64,000 nucleotides of DNA from Paraniabella defluvii. Its GTDB lineage: Bacteria; Bacteroidota; Bacteroidia; Chitinophagales; Chitinophagaceae. The stretch is from assembly GCA_019316985.1 (NCBI GenBank), contig CP079215.1:3410001-3474000 (forward strand). Direction: 5' to 3'. Both the position numbers and the translations under genes were made by a program. Positions 39,913-50,711 of this stretch are shown piece by piece; position 1 is the first letter of the stretch, and each line of letters begins with the position of its first letter. A model generated the notes under the pieces. That model had not been told where the DNA came from and ran no database searches. It saw only the letters and a list, made by a program, of their open reading frames with translations.

Positions 39913-40876
39913 ATGGACCCTAAACGCCTTGATTACTTGTTAGAGCAGCACAGGCTAAACAGGCTAAACCCACATGAGGAAGCAGAGCTAGATGAATGGT
40001 ATGAAGCGCTGGACGACCCTTCGGTTGAACCGGTGTATGCGGAAGATACGCCTGAAGCAAAAGCCTACGTGGCCAGGCATACAAAGCAAATTATGTCCCG
40101 TATTGCCAGCCAAAGGCGTGGACGCACACTGCGCATGTGGATGAAAGTAGCGGCGGTGCTACTAGCCGGGCTGGTTATTGCTTACCTGGTGTGGCCCGAA
40201 GGGCAAAACAAGGCTGATAAAGGAACTGCATTAGCAACGGAAGCCACAGGCAGCACCCGGTATGTAACGTTGCCGGATGGTAGTACAGTAATACTAAGCA
40301 AAGGCAGCTCCTGCAGCTTGTGCGTGGATTTGGCAATACCAACCGGCATTTGATGCTAAAAGGGGAAGCCTACTTTGATGTGAAACATAATGCCAGCTTG
40401 CCATTTATAATACAAACGGGAAAGGTAAAAACTACGGTGTTGGGCACCGCATTTAATATTAAACAGGTCGGGGACAGCGTTTCCGTAACTGTAGCCCGAG
40501 GTAAAGTGCAAGTGGAACGGGATAATAAAATGTTGGCGATGTTGACGCCGGGGCAGCAGATAGTTACCAGCGATAAAACTGACGCCACACAGGTAACGAC
40601 TGCGGAGCTAGAGCCTGTTACCGCCTGGATGCACGATGGTTTGCATTTTAACAATATAAGACTGGCAGACGCCGTGGCGCAGCTACAGCACCGTTACAAT
40701 AGGGAGATAGTACTCAAAACGCCAGGGATAGCAAATTGTGTTATAACCCTGGCTACGCCACTTAGTGGCACTGAAAGTTTAAACAATATACTGGATGTGA
40801 TTTGCACAATTTTGGAGCAAATTATATTAATAATAATGGCAGAATTGAAATAACAGGGGAACCATGTAGAGACTAG
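39913..40876 (+). CDS. FecR-family anti-sigma regulator, two frame breaks
   Basis: About 320 residues. N-terminal cytoplasmic anti-sigma part MDPKRLDYLLEQHRLNRLNP with EEAELDEWYEAL, one membrane span (VAAVLLAGLVIAYLVW) and a periplasmic FecR domain: STRYVTLPDGSTVILSKGSS, then after a break near 40310 LMLKGEAYFDVKHNASLPFI, TTVLGTAFNIKQVGDSV. The C-terminal STN-contact part ends after another break near 40815 with NNGRIEITGEPC. It relays the signal from the SusC plug side to the sigma factor encoded divergently. Confidence 0.87.
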
Positions 40877-40944
40877 AAAATAAAATCCCCCTTGTGCTTG
40901 GCGGCTTTCCGGGGATTAGCTTCAAATTAAAAACTTAAAGACTT

Positions 40945-43900
40945 ATGCAAAGATTAAGAAAAACGGCCATCCGACGATGGCGGTACTACCCTTTTTTATG
41001 CTATTATCTTAGCCGGCACCCCGCTGCAGGCTCAGGTAGGCAGCGAATCCATAACTTTTGAGGCAAAGGGAGAGGCGCTCAGCAGCGCTATAACACGGCT
41101 ATCAAAGGCCAGCGGTATAAACATAGGTTATCCTGGTGATGTAAAACAGTACCGAAAAATTACGCTGCCCAAAGCCAGACGTACTGTATTGGAAACGCTA
41201 CAGGCCCTACTAAAAAATACCGACCTTGATTGTAAGGCTGTAGCAGCAATGTTGGTGGTATTTAAAAAGCCAAAGGAAGAAATTACTCCGGTTCCAGGCA
41301 AAGCTCTTATTAATATTGAAGGGCGAGTAATAGATGAAACCGGCCAGCCCTTACCCGGTATAACCATAACCTTGCAAGGCACACAGCGTGGCACTACCAC
41401 TAATGGCAGCGGTTCTTTTAGCATGGAGCAGGTACCAGAAAATGCTTCCATTATTGCGCAGGGTATCGGCTTTCCTTCACAAGTTTTTACTGCGACAGCC
41501 ATGATGATATTGCGTCTAACTAGAACGGTTTCTGACCTCGACGAAGTACAGGTGATTGCATACGGCACTACTACGCGACGAATAAGTACGGGATCAGTTT
41601 CCTCATTAACTGCCAAAGACTTAGCGACCCAGCCGGTCAGTAATCCACTCGCAGCCATGCAAGGTCGCATACCCGGCCTCATTATCTCGCAAACCAGTGG
41701 AATCGCTGGTTCGGCTTTCAAGGTGCAGTTACGCGGACAAAGCGCGCTCGACCTAAGCCTTTCCAAAAATGATCCCCTTTTTGTAATTGATGGTGTTCCC
41801 TTTGAGCCGGGAAATAGCACAACGAACCAACTGAGTAGTGCGGCAACCCAGCCGTCGGGCGGTGGCTTGAGCGCATTAAATCTGATCAATCCTGCCGACA
41901 TCGAGCGCATCGATGTTTTGAAAGATGCGGATGCCACTTCGATATATGGAAGCCGCGGAGCAAATGGCGTTATCCTAATCACTACCAAAAAGGTGTGAGG
42001 AAGGACACCGAAGCATCAATTCGCTACTACTCGGGCATCAGCCAGTTGGGTGATACTCCTGCAATGTTAACGACCCCCAATACCTTATGATGCGTAAGGA
42101 GGCGTTTGCAAATGATAGTATAAATATGACCCCACAAAACGCCCCTGACCTGCTGTTGTGGGACACCACACGCTACACGGATTTTAAAGATCTCCTAATT
42201 GGGAACAATGCCTCTGTTAACAACGTGAATGTAGGCGTATCAGGAGGAACAGACAGAACGCAATTTCGGGCCTCGGCTGGTTACCGAACCGAAAACAGTG
42301 TTTTTGTCAAATCTCTTGCCAATAAAGTAGCAACGGTTAGCTTGAACGTAAATCATCGTACTGCTGACGATAGGTTAAGCTTGAACATTTCGGCAGTATA
42401 CGGAAATGACCGCAACCGGTTACCACGGAGAGACCTGTCCCAATACTTGACGCTGCCGCCTAACCTTAAATTATATAACGACGATGGCAGTTTGGCTTGG
42501 GATGAAGACAACATTACGTTTTTGTCATTAACCCTGACAAATCCATTGGCGCAATACAATGATATCGTGGACTCGGAAAATGAAAACCTTTCGGCGAACC
42601 TTAATATCGTTTACACAATTTTGAAGAGCTTGGCCTTTAGGCTAAATACGGGATACAATAGTTTTAGCACCAACGAGCGAAATCTAAGTCCTAGCACTTC
42701 TATCAGTCCTCACTCCACTGTTTTACCGAGTGCGCAATTCTCTAATAATACAGGTAAGAGCTGGATCGTTGAGCCACAGATGGAATGGAAAGTAGCAATG
42801 GCGAGCAGTGCGCTCACCCTACTTGCGGGTTCTACATTGCAGCAACGTAAACAGGAGGATTTCTACAACCGGTACCAATTATCGTTCAGATCTCTTGCTG
42901 CCGTCGATAGCAGGCGCCGGGAATATTACCAGCCGCAACCGCTATTCCCTCTATCGTTACAGCGCTTTTTTCGCGAGGATCAACTACAACTATCAAAACA
43001 AATATATTATCAATCTTACCGGCCGCCGTGACGGGTCGGGTCGTTTTGGCTCCGACAACCGATGGGCGAACTTTGGCGCTGCTGGAGCAGCATGGACATT
43101 CACCAGCGAAAAATTTATGAAGAATGCAGACATGTCCCTTTCTTTTGGAAAAATCAGAGCTTCATACGGCACTACGGGAAACGATCAAATAGGCGACTAT
43201 AAATATCTGAACCTATGGCAAAATACCCCTCAACCTACGACGGACATGATGGGCTTATGCCGGTTGGTCTCTATAACCCCGATTATAGCTGGGAAATCAA
43301 TAAGAAATTGGAGATCGGTTTGGACCTAGGCTTTCTCAAAGATAAGGTGAACCTGGTTGTAAATTATTTCAGGAATCGTAGCGATAATCAGCTCATCAAC
43401 TACTCGCTTGCCGGGCAAGCTGGATTTTACACTGTTGTAAGAAATTTTCCTGGCTTGGTACAAAATACCGGGATTGAATCTGTAATGTCAGCAAACTTCA
43501 GGTTCCAGTCGCTTTCCTGGTCAAGTGCTATTAACGTAACCTTCCCGAAAAATGAGCTTTTAGGATTTCCGGATATTGAAAACTCAAGCTATAGAAACAA
43601 TTATGTTGTTGGTAGTTCGCTCAGTGTGATTCAAGGATATAAGTACACAGGTGTTGATCCACAAACAGGCCTCTACACCTTTGTGGACAAAAACGGAGAT
43701 GGTGAAGTTTGGGACAGGCCTGATTACTCTATGTTTGGAGACCGCGATCCCGATCTGTATGGGGGCTTCCAAAATACACTGAGCTATAAAAATTGGGTCT
43801 TAAATGTTTTTATACATTTCACAAAGCAAACGGCCGCCAATTATATTGCACAATTCTCTACCCCTCCGGGCAGGCTGGCAAACCAGCCCGAATTAGTACT

Positions 43901-44229
43901 GGAAAGATGGACGAAGGCCGGCGATTCGGCGCCTGTTCAGCGCTTTACTACCACAACGGGAAGCCGTGCCAGTGCTGCCGTGGGCTCTCTTAGCCTATCG
44001 GATGGAGCCTACACGGACGCTTCCTTTGCTCGGTTAAAAACGTATCCATTGCTTACACGGTGAATGCATTGTTTTTGAAGAAAATTTATGCTAGAAGCGC
44101 TCGGATTTTTTTGAGGGACAAAACTTGGCAACGGCAACAAACTATAAAGGTCCTGATCCGGAAACGCAAAATTTTTACGTTTTACCACCCTTACGTGTTC
44201 TCACAGCTGGTATCGAGATCAGCTTCTAA
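40945..44229 (+). CDS. SusC/RagA-family TonB-linked outer-membrane protein with STN domain, frame breaks
   Basis: About 1090 residues. Signal peptide MQRLRKTAIRRWRYY... (break near 41000). Secretin/TonB N-terminal (STN) domain: SITFEAKGEALSSAITRLSK, ETLQALLKNTDLDC. Carboxypeptidase-like domain: INIEGRVIDETGQPLPGITI. Plug: QPVSNPLAAMQGRIPGLIIS, IERIDVLKDADATSIYGSRG (SusC motif), GANGVILITTKK. The barrel continues with breaks near 41995, 42065, 42885, 43250 and 44035; typical pieces are RFRASAGY-type strands and KYIINLTGRRDGSGRFGSDN. It ends LTAGIEISF. The STN domain plus adjacent FecI/FecR indicates a signalling transporter. Substrate unknown. Confidence 0.9.
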
Positions 44230-44245
44230 TCAAAAACGAGATTTT

Positions 44246-45630
44246 ATGAAAAAATTCTTCAATACTTTACTTCTGTTTGTTTCACTATTGTCATCGTGTA
44301 ACAAGTTTATAGAGGTAGACGATCCGAGAACGCAAATAGAACAGGAAAAATCTTCCAAGATGAAGAGGCCTCAGTATCTGCTATATCTGGACTGTACTAC
44401 CAACTGTCAAGTACTAATACCATTTTAAGCGGACTGACGACCATTTACGCCGGTCTCTATGGGGACGAAATATATAACACAACGGCGAATGACAGCTACG
44501 ATCCTTTTTCACAGTTTCGTTGCAACCTACCACATCACAGTTAAATGACTTTGATGCATTTTGGAAAAAGCCATATAATTTTATCTATCATGCAAATGCT
44601 ATAATAGAGGCGTTAGAATTTTCACCGATTGATGTAGAAACAAAAAAGCAGTTAAGAGGGGAAGCGTTATTCATAAGATCTGTTACACTGTTCTATCTCA
44701 CCAATTTCTACGGAGATGTACCGCTAACTCTTACCTCATCATATCAAACAAATGATCTGTTACCTCGAGAAAATCAAGAAAAAGTGCTGGAGCGGATTGT
44801 CGATGATTTGAAAGAAGTCGTCTGAACTATTAAAGGATCAGTATCTTTCGTCGACACGCCTTCGGGCCAATAAGTATGCAGCTCTGGCTCTGTTAGCAAG
44901 GGTGTACTTGTATCAGCAAAAATGGCAATTAGCTGTCGATGCAGCAACTCAGGTAATAAATAGCGCGACATACTCACTTGAAAGTTTAAACAACATATTT
45001 TTGAATAACAGTAAGGAAGCGATACTGCAGTTTTCCATGCCACCTACATCAACTTCAGTCACTCCCGAGGCAACAGTTTTTATTCCGTCCACAACCACAG
45101 CAAGGCCAGCAATTTCACTTTCCGACACATTAATAAAGTCGTTTGAAAATGGGGATACCAGATGGTCTAGCTGGACCCAACGGCGTACAGTCAGTGGGGT
45201 CCTATACACTTACCCGTATAAGTTTAAGATTAGAACTACTACTTCAGGACAAGCTAAACCTGAATTGGTGACGGTGCTGCGACTGGCTGAACAATTTCTA
45301 ATAAAAGCTGAGGGGAATGCCCAACTGGATCGATTGCTACAGGCAATTGACGACGTCGATAAGATAAGATTACGCGCAGGACTGTCTAAAATAGCCAATA
45401 CAAAGCCTTCCATTTCCAAAGACGAGCTTCTTAATGTAATCCAACATGAACGCCAGATAGAGTTGTTCTGCGAATACGGCCATCGTTTCTTCGACCTCAG
45501 ACGGACTGGAAAATTAAATGCTGTGCTACTCTCTATTAAACCTAATTGGACCGCCTATAAGTCATTATGGCCAATCCCCAATAAGGAGCGAATGACTAAT
45601 CCTAATCTTACACAAAATCAAGGTTATTAA
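44246..45630 (+). CDS. SusD/RagB-family lipoprotein, frame breaks
   Basis: About 460 residues, the substrate-binding lid of the SusC-SusD pair. Lipoprotein signal MKKFFNTLLLFVSLLSSCNK. Breaks near 44350, 44405-44520 and 44822. Recognisable SusD segments: FWKKPYNFIYHANAIIEALE, LRGEALFIRSVTLFYLTNFY, LRANKYAALALLARVYLYQQ, VTVLRLAEQFLIKAEGNAQ, LLNVIQHERQIELFCEYGHR and FFDLRRTGKLNAVL. The end is WPIPNKERMTNPNLTQNQGY, the standard SusD C-terminus. 16 bp after susC. Confidence 0.9.
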
Positions 45631-45640
45631 CATTATTATC

Positions 45641-46245
45641 ATGAAACAAAAGATTCTTAAAGTCTTGATTGCTGCATCCGTTGCCTTAATCCTGTCCATT
45701 CCCTTAGCAGCGCAAAAGGGCGAATATGCTCGTCTAACGACTGGTGATACGATTCCAAATTATAGCTTCAATTCTATCAGGCATTTTTCCAGGTCAAAGA
45801 TGAATATGATCGAGTTTAGAAAAAGTGGCTCGTACTTGTTTTCTGGAATAGCCATTGCTCCATTTGTTTGAAAAAAATGCCACAAGAGGACAGTCTTCTG
45901 AAGGAATTTGCAGGTAAAGTGCAATTCTTACTTGTAGGGTATACAGGCTCTCAATATTCAAGGGTAAAGGGACCGGACTATAAAAGGGTACAAGAGTTAT
46001 ATGAACGGATGAAGCAGCGATTGAACATTTCACTCCCAGTTGCATATGATTCAACTTTGTTCCACAAGATGGATATAACCGCATGCCCGTATTTAGTAAT
46101 TATCGATCCTGTTGGTATAATACGAGGAGTTACAAGCGCTATATCATCAAAAGAATTGAGAGCGCTCGTAAATAATGAGAGGGTTGTATTAAGGCGGGCT
46201 TATCGGCAGTGGGAGCTTCAAGAAGAAAAAGCTACCGTCTTGTAG
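45641..46245 (+). CDS. TlpA-like thioredoxin-fold protein with CxxC, one frame break
   Basis: About 201 residues. Signal peptide MKQKILKVLIAASVALILS then GDTIPNYSFNSIRHFSRSKM. One A appears missing near 45825 (AGAAAAAGTGG needs one more A). Restoring it gives KWLVLVFWNSHCSICLKKMP, the TlpA/ResA active site with CSIC. The rest is thioredoxin-like: FAGKVQFLLVGYTGSQYSRV, LPVAYDSTLFHKMDITACPY (cis-Pro follows at CPYLVII), GVTSAISSKELRALV. Ten bp after susD, so one operon. TlpA-like genes often follow SusCD in Bacteroidota; a thiol role on Cys-rich peptides of the neighbouring RiPP locus is possible but speculative. Confidence 0.82.
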
Positions 46246-46255
46246 AGACGGTAGC
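46226..46255 (-). terminator. Minus-strand terminator overlapping the end of the TlpA-like gene
   Basis: Perfect 10-bp stem gctaccgtct / agacggtagc with a 5-nt loop; on the minus strand it is followed by TTTTTC. It ends the small secreted-protein gene at 46275-46619 and may also stop plus-strand transcription weakly. The last codons of the plus-strand gene lie within it. Confidence 0.75.
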
Positions 46256-46274
46256 TGACCGAATAAGATTTTAC

Positions 46275-46619
46275 TTATTGCTTCTGGATTCTTTCATTTG
46301 CACTTGAAGGTAACGTTGTTTCAGGAAACGTTTGCAGCTCTTCTGCGAAGCCGCGTAGGCAGTCCTGGTTGTTTCCTGGCTCGCAAGGCGAAACGATTTC
46401 GCTTTTCTCTCCGGTATCTTCATAGTCACCCGCGTTCAGGATAGCCCCGTTAGGATAAGTTGCATTGTAGGTTACCTGGTACCAATGCAAGGTTTGAGTT
46501 TGGCTGGTAGCCTCTGCTTTGGTGGGTGTCGCTTCTTTAGTATTGCCTTTGGGACTACCAGCGAATGATACAGCAGCAAAGCCCATCGTCAGGGCGGCGG
46601 AAAAGAGTAATTTTTTCAT
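46275..46619 (-). CDS. Small secreted protein (DUF6520-like)
   Basis: Intact 114-residue protein. Signal peptide MKKLLFSAALTMGFAAVSFA, a Thr/Lys/Glu linker (GSPKGNTKEATPTKAEATS), then QTQTLHWYQVTYNATYPNGA, GDYEDTGEKSEIVSPCEPGN and two Cys in the last third. The 'xxWYxV...' strand plus paired Cys recalls small secreted proteins labelled DUF6520; assignment is tentative. Antiparallel to the SusCD-TlpA operon and followed by its own terminator. Confidence 0.65.
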   Translation of the reverse strand: MKKLLFSAALTMGFAAVSFAGSPKGNTKEATPTKAEATSQTQTLHWYQVTYNATYPNGAILNAGDYEDTGEKSEIVSPCEPGNNQDCLRGFAEELQTFPETTLPSSANERIQKQ

Positions 46620-47206
46620 AAAAAAAAGTGTTTGGTGGTTAGAAAAAATAGGATTGGTGCCACACGCACACGGGCGTATGTTTTGGTGTAAGTAAATAAG
46701 TGTTTATAAGGGCGGTTCCGAAGCTGTGCAATCCCTGCACCGGTAGTCATTTTGTTCTTCTAGTAAACCCGTTCAAAAATTGGAAGTAAATGAAAATAAA
46801 TAGTATATCAGGTTGACGTTACGGTTAAGGGCGATACGCTCATTTTGGGTTAGCGGTTGTATATGTACCGGTTATTTGGTAACTTGTAAGCAACCAAACT
46901 TACCTCAATTATGCAAGCCCTTATTTTCTCTCGCTTCGCCTATCGATCGTGTGGCAATTAATATCTTAAGATTCTACATCTATTGGAGCATAGGTTTCAC
47001 TGTTGGCCGGATAGCCCTGGTATGCCATTGGTATAAAAGTATGAGGTTGGACTAGCGTTTTCCAAATAAAAGGAATGAACGATCTTTTTAGGGAATGAAT
47101 GCTAGCTGTGGTGGAATGAATGTAAGAATTAGTATCCCTTGGTAGCAATTAAAAAGTGTCGAATAGACCGGGCGCGCCCTTGCGCACCCGGCACTAAATA
47201 GTTGAC
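46620..47206. other. Intergenic stretch without recognised features
   Basis: About 590 bp between the small secreted protein and the CC peptide. Short frames only. A few GC-rich patches (ggcgcgcccttgcgcac near 47170) but no strong hairpin with a T run. Confidence 0.45.
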
Positions 47207-47350
47207 TTAGCAGCAAGTGCTTGCTTTGGAAAGCGTGGTCACTAAAGTTTCACTTGTAGAAGCGGCAATTTGTTTTGCGCTACTTTTTGAAGATTTGAAT
47301 ACATAGAGCACTCTAGGCTTCAACCTTTCTTTGGTAAACGTCTTTTTCAT
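47207..47350 (-). CDS. Putative lanthipeptide-type precursor, 47 residues ending in CC
   Basis: Short ORF: MKKTFTKERLKPRVLYVFKS..., followed by a Ser/Thr-rich stretch (SSAKQIAASTSETLVTTLSK) and a C-terminal ASTCC. Sixteen of 47 residues are Ser or Thr, and the only Cys are the last two. This is the make-up of a class I lanthipeptide precursor: dehydratable Ser/Thr upstream of Cys. Unlike the precursor at 49374 there is no GG. It lies 127 bp upstream of, and opposite to, the LytS-like sensor gene and about 8 kb from LanB. Start ATG at 47350 is the only candidate. Confidence 0.6.
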   Translation of the reverse strand: MKKTFTKERLKPRVLYVFKSSKSSAKQIAASTSETLVTTLSKASTCC

Positions 47351-47477
47351 GACAATTGATTTATGGAATTATAAAATGTGTATCCCAATAAAACTATCGT
47401 ACCCTACGTTACCGTGCAATTTAAAGTAATGAAACATAACAATGAGGGCATGAATCAGGGTACATAAAGCACGAGTT

Positions 47478-48529
47478 ATGAACCGCATATTTAAAAATAC
47501 TCCGCAAACCAAAACTTACCGAGTCGTGTTGCTGCACCTGGCAGGCATTGCATTTGTGATCGGGCAGCATGTATTGGTAATGATTGCTGCTGGTACACCA
47601 CCAACAATAAAAGGGTATTTAACCTTCCTTACCGAAATTGCGGTGTTTTATACTAACCTGCTGTGGGTGGTGCCGCTTGCATTTGATCAGAGCCGAAGAG
47701 TTACTTTCATCTTGCGCGTGGCGGTCTTAATTCTGTTATATACTATTATACGAGGTTATCTTTCGTATCGCACCGATCAAAAGTTAGGAGTATTAGCTTT
47801 TGCCTTCTCTGCACCCAGCTTGCTATTCACCCTTTGGAGGCTAACGTATGCGTTAGGCTATAGCTTTTTCCTCGGCTTGTACTGGCATGTACAAAAGAGG
47901 AGAAGAGAACAAATAACGCTAAAACTAGCCGTTGCCGATGCAGTGGCCCAAACGGCAAAGTTGGAAAATGTAATGATACACCTGCGTTTAAATCCACACC
48001 TGCTGTTAAGCACACTGGAACATGTGCACGCAAATGTAGAAGAAAAGGCCCTGATACAGCCATCGCCATTGCCAAACTCATTGATATTACACGCTATAGT
48101 TTTGCAAATATGGAGGGTTCCAAAACGGTACCCGCTATAGAAGAGCTCAGGCAAGTGGAAGAACATATAACTGTTAAGCAACTGCTGGCCGGTAATAGGC
48201 TATATGTAAATTTTCACAACAACATTGCCCTCGATAACCATCACCAAATGACATTGCCGCCCGGGATATTGCTTACCCTGGCTGATAATGTACTTACGCA
48301 TGGCAAGCTTACTGATCCGGCGACACCGGCTGTTATTACTGCAGCAGTGGTAGATAACCGTTTTTGTTTTACCACTGCTAACTATAAGCGCTTACGCAGT
48401 AAAGCCGGCAATGGCGTCGGCTTAAAAAGTGTGCAGAGCGTATTAGAGAGTTATTGTCACGGCAGATATGAGTTGTTGGTGCAAGATACCGCTGAGTCTT
48501 TCACTTTAAAATTAATTATTCCGCTATGA
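47478..48529 (+). CDS. LytS/YehU-type sensor histidine kinase, one frame break, degenerate H box
   Basis: About 350 residues. Four predicted membrane spans in the first 140 residues (HLAGIAFVIGQHVLVMIAAG, FLTEIAVFYTNLLWVVPLAF, FILRVAVLILLYTIIRGYLS, LTYALGYSFFLGLYWHV). Then the His_kinase region LRLNPHLLLSTLEHVHANVE, which keeps the His and Pro but differs from the usual NPHFLFNTLN. A break near 48047 leads to LIDITRYSFANMEG, GILLTLADNVLTHGKL (N box) and GNGVGLKSVQSVLE (G box). It overlaps the response regulator start by ATGA. Likely controls the RiPP genes downstream. Confidence 0.82.
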
Positions 48530-49278
48530 CCCTTACCTGTCTTATTGTTGATGACCAACCAAGTAGTATCGCTTCTTTATCCCGCTTACTAGAAAAGACG
48601 CCGGGTGTTGAACTAGTGGGCACGGAAACAAACGCGCTAACGGCTCTTAGCCTGGTGCGCTCCGGTGCCATTAAAGTGGATATTTTATTTCTGGACATTA
48701 ATATGCCGGACATAGATGGAGTGGAGTTTGCACACCTGATTAGTGGTTTAGCTTTTGTAGTATTTATCACCGCTTATTTAGATCGGGCAATAGATGCTTT
48801 TGATGTTGGTGCAGTAGATTACCTTTTAAAACCCGTTAAACCTGCCGCCCTACAACGTGCAGTTCAGCGGGCAGCTGATCGCATCGGCAAAACTGTTGAG
48901 ACAGTAGCAGACCTTGACGCTGTGCTTATTAGAGGCAATGAAGGAAAGCTACATAGCGTTAAGCCCGAGCATATAATTTTGATTAGCGCAAGAGAAAAGT
49001 ATTGTAATCTTTACTTACAGAACGAGGCAAAGCCACGTTTTGTTAACCTGTCGATAGGTGACATAGAAGCTATTTTACCTGGCTCGCTGCTCATGCGGAT
49101 ACACAAATCTTACATCATTGGTTTTCGACACATAGCCACCGTAATTGGCAACGTGGTTACACTTAATAATGGCAAAGAAGTTCGCATCGGTCCTACTTAC
49201 ATGGAGGCATTCAACGCCAAAATAGTGGGCAAAATTGCAAGAAGATTTAAAGGTAACGACCAGCTAGGCTCAACCTAA
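48526..49278 (+). CDS. LytTR-family response regulator
   Basis: Intact 250-residue protein. Receiver domain: LTCLIVDDQPSSIASLSRLL with acidic pocket DD, phospho-acceptor Asp57 in DILFLDINMPDIDGVEF, Thr in VVFITAYLDRAIDAF and Lys in DYLLKPVKPAALQ. LytTR DNA-binding domain: LISAREKYCNLYLQNEAKPR, LLMRIHKSYIIGFRHIATVI, VVTLNNGKEVRIGPTYMEAF. It overlaps the sensor gene by 4 bp and lies 95 bp before the lanthipeptide-type precursor, which suggests a regulatory link. Confidence 0.93.
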   Translation: MTLTCLIVDDQPSSIASLSRLLEKTPGVELVGTETNALTALSLVRSGAIKVDILFLDINMPDIDGVEFAHLISGLAFVVFITAYLDRAIDAFDVGAVDYLLKPVKPAALQRAVQRAADRIGKTVETVADLDAVLIRGNEGKLHSVKPEHIILISAREKYCNLYLQNEAKPRFVNLSIGDIEAILPGSLLMRIHKSYIIGFRHIATVIGNVVTLNNGKEVRIGPTYMEAFNAKIVGKIARRFKGNDQLGST

Positions 49279-49313
49279 AAGGTTTTACCCTTATAATTAA
49301 CGGGGACATAATA

Positions 49314-49345
49314 AGCGACTGCACAAAAAATGCAGTGCTGATTTT
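49314..49345 (+). terminator. Weak terminator-like hairpin after the LytTR gene
   Basis: Stem agc-actgca / tgcagt-gct (9 bp with one bulged G), loop CAAAAAA, followed by gatttt. It lies between the response regulator and the precursor at 49374 and could act as an attenuator. Confidence 0.4.
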
Positions 49346-49373
49346 GAACTTTGGGTAAATCAAACAAATAGCG

Positions 49374-49583
49374 ATGAAAAAGAAAAAAATCAATCTGAAT
49401 CGGCTTGCTCTTCGGAAGGAAAAGGTAACTGATCTGAATGATGCGGGTGCCAGTCAAATTTATGGTGGTGCAACGCCCACATTTATTTGCTGTTCCATTA
49501 CTTGCATTGTCGATCCGCATCAAGCTTGCGGTAGTCAATCCGCCGATACGTGCTGCGTAACCCAGGAATTAGGCTGCATGTAA
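49374..49583 (+). CDS. Class I lanthipeptide-type precursor peptide, Cys-rich core
   Basis: Intact 69-residue peptide. Leader MKKKKINLNRLALRKEKVTD with the Bacteroidota motif 'LNRLxLRKExVxxL', ending QIYGG with GG at 31-32. Core (33-69): seven Cys (39, 40, 44, 52, 60, 61, 67) and eight Ser/Thr, including FICCSITC and TCCVTQELGC, all suited to lanthionine formation. LanB-type dehydratase is encoded 6 kb downstream; no LanC is visible in the window. The leader resembles those of pinensin-like lanthipeptides of Chitinophaga. Disulfide-rich secretion without lanthionines is the alternative. Confidence 0.82.
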   Translation: MKKKKINLNRLALRKEKVTDLNDAGASQIYGGATPTFICCSITCIVDPHQACGSQSADTCCVTQELGCM

Positions 49584-50416
49584 TCATGTTTTTTAAAGCT
49601 CGTTTTAAGAAGCTTTTTTGAGCAAATCGCAGGTTGCGATATGCAGACATTACCCTGAAATATTTGCAGGTTTTTTCCTTTGTTCATAATAAAATAGTTG
49701 TTCACTTTTGCGTTCAAGAAATCAGTATCAGTTTTCCTGATAACTGGTTTTTGAATAACCAAAGTAAAAAATCTAAGTTTGTAGGCGCGGCATATGGTCC
49801 CGCTGCCCCAAAAACTAAAATACTGTTAGCGTTTAGCTATACGAAGCTGTGCCTAAAATGTCGAAATTCAAAAGCACACAGCCGAGTAACAAGCTAAACG
49901 TCCACGATAGCATCGTGGGCGTTTTAGCGTTGCTTGTGTGCAAGGCCTTCGACAGCCCTAGGTACAAGTGATGTGACAAGCGCCCACGATGCTTTTTGTG
50001 CCCATAAGTCATTGGTCTGACATAAGGTTTGTCTTGTTATAAACTGATTTGTTGTATCCTGCTTTTTTAGATAGCGGAAGCAATTCACATAGCTTTTTCA
50101 TGGTGGTTTGGGTGTTTATGTTTGGTTGCTGAAAATCTCTCCCTTCACATGAAGGAGAATTTTCTTCTCTTTTAAGTTAACTGACTTATCAAAATACCAT
50201 AAAAACTTAAAGGTTTTTACCTGTAAATAATCTCAAAAAGGAATATAATATTTGCAACAATACCTCTATAGCTCAATTGATGCACGAAACTGTATTTCGG
50301 CCGAATACAAACAGGAAAAGCACCTCTAACCTGAATAAATACGGTGTGCGCTGACCAAACGGCTTCACAGCGTTGTAAATACTTACCAAAATGAGAAGCC
50401 AAACTCTTTTTTAGAC
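49584..50416. other. Intergenic region with strong hairpin, no supported gene
   Basis: About 830 bp between the lanthipeptide-type precursor and the first grasp-with-spasm precursor. Apart from the hairpin at 49893-49927 and an echo of its cgcccacgatgc segment near 49982, I see only background frames. The length leaves room for promoters of the downstream locus. Confidence 0.45.
49893..49927 (+). terminator. Strong hairpin downstream of the lanthipeptide-type precursor
   Basis: gctaaacgtccacgat pairs with atcgtgggcgttttagc around a 3-nt loop (about 16 pairs, one G.U and one bulge). The T run is inside the 3' arm (GTTTTAG). It may end transcription about 310 bp after the peptide stop, or stabilise the transcript. 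Confidence 0.5.
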
Positions 50417-50682
50417 ATGAGAAAACAATTCGAGTCATTAAAAACTCAAAGATTTGCTCCACTCAAATTGAAAACAATGGCGCAAGTATTAGGTGGAAGA
50501 CAAACCGGCGCAGGTAGCGAGCCTTCCGGGAAATTCGAAGAAAAGCAGGTTCGAACCCTGATGCCCCAGGGCAAATGATGACCATGGTAAGAGCAATTTA
50601 CAATACCTGGACTACAGACGAAGTCGATGGCGATGTGACCTGCCGCTATGGTTTGGGTGTTGGATATGGAGCTTGGCATTAA
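50417..50682 (+). CDS. Grasp-with-spasm (graspetide-type) precursor peptide 1, one frame break
   Basis: Leader MRKQFESLKTQRFAPLKLKT then MAQVLGG, the double Gly at 26-27. As given the frame stops after ...LMPQGK. One missing G near 50549 restores KQGSNPDAPGQMMTMVR and then YNTWTTDEVDGDVTCRYGLG, ending GYGAWH at 50682 (88 residues). The leader 'QRFxPLxxxxMxxVLGG' is shared with the next peptide. The core holds Thr acceptors next to an Asp/Glu block (TWTTDEVDGD), as expected for side-chain ester links made by an ATP-grasp enzyme. Confidence 0.72.
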
Positions 50683-50711
50683 AAATTAATCTGTCAAAAA
50701 AAAATTTGAAA

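Noticed and set aside
41128..41988. 286-codon minus-strand frame
   Set aside because: Antisense of the clearly recognisable STN, carboxypeptidase-like and plug domains of SusC.
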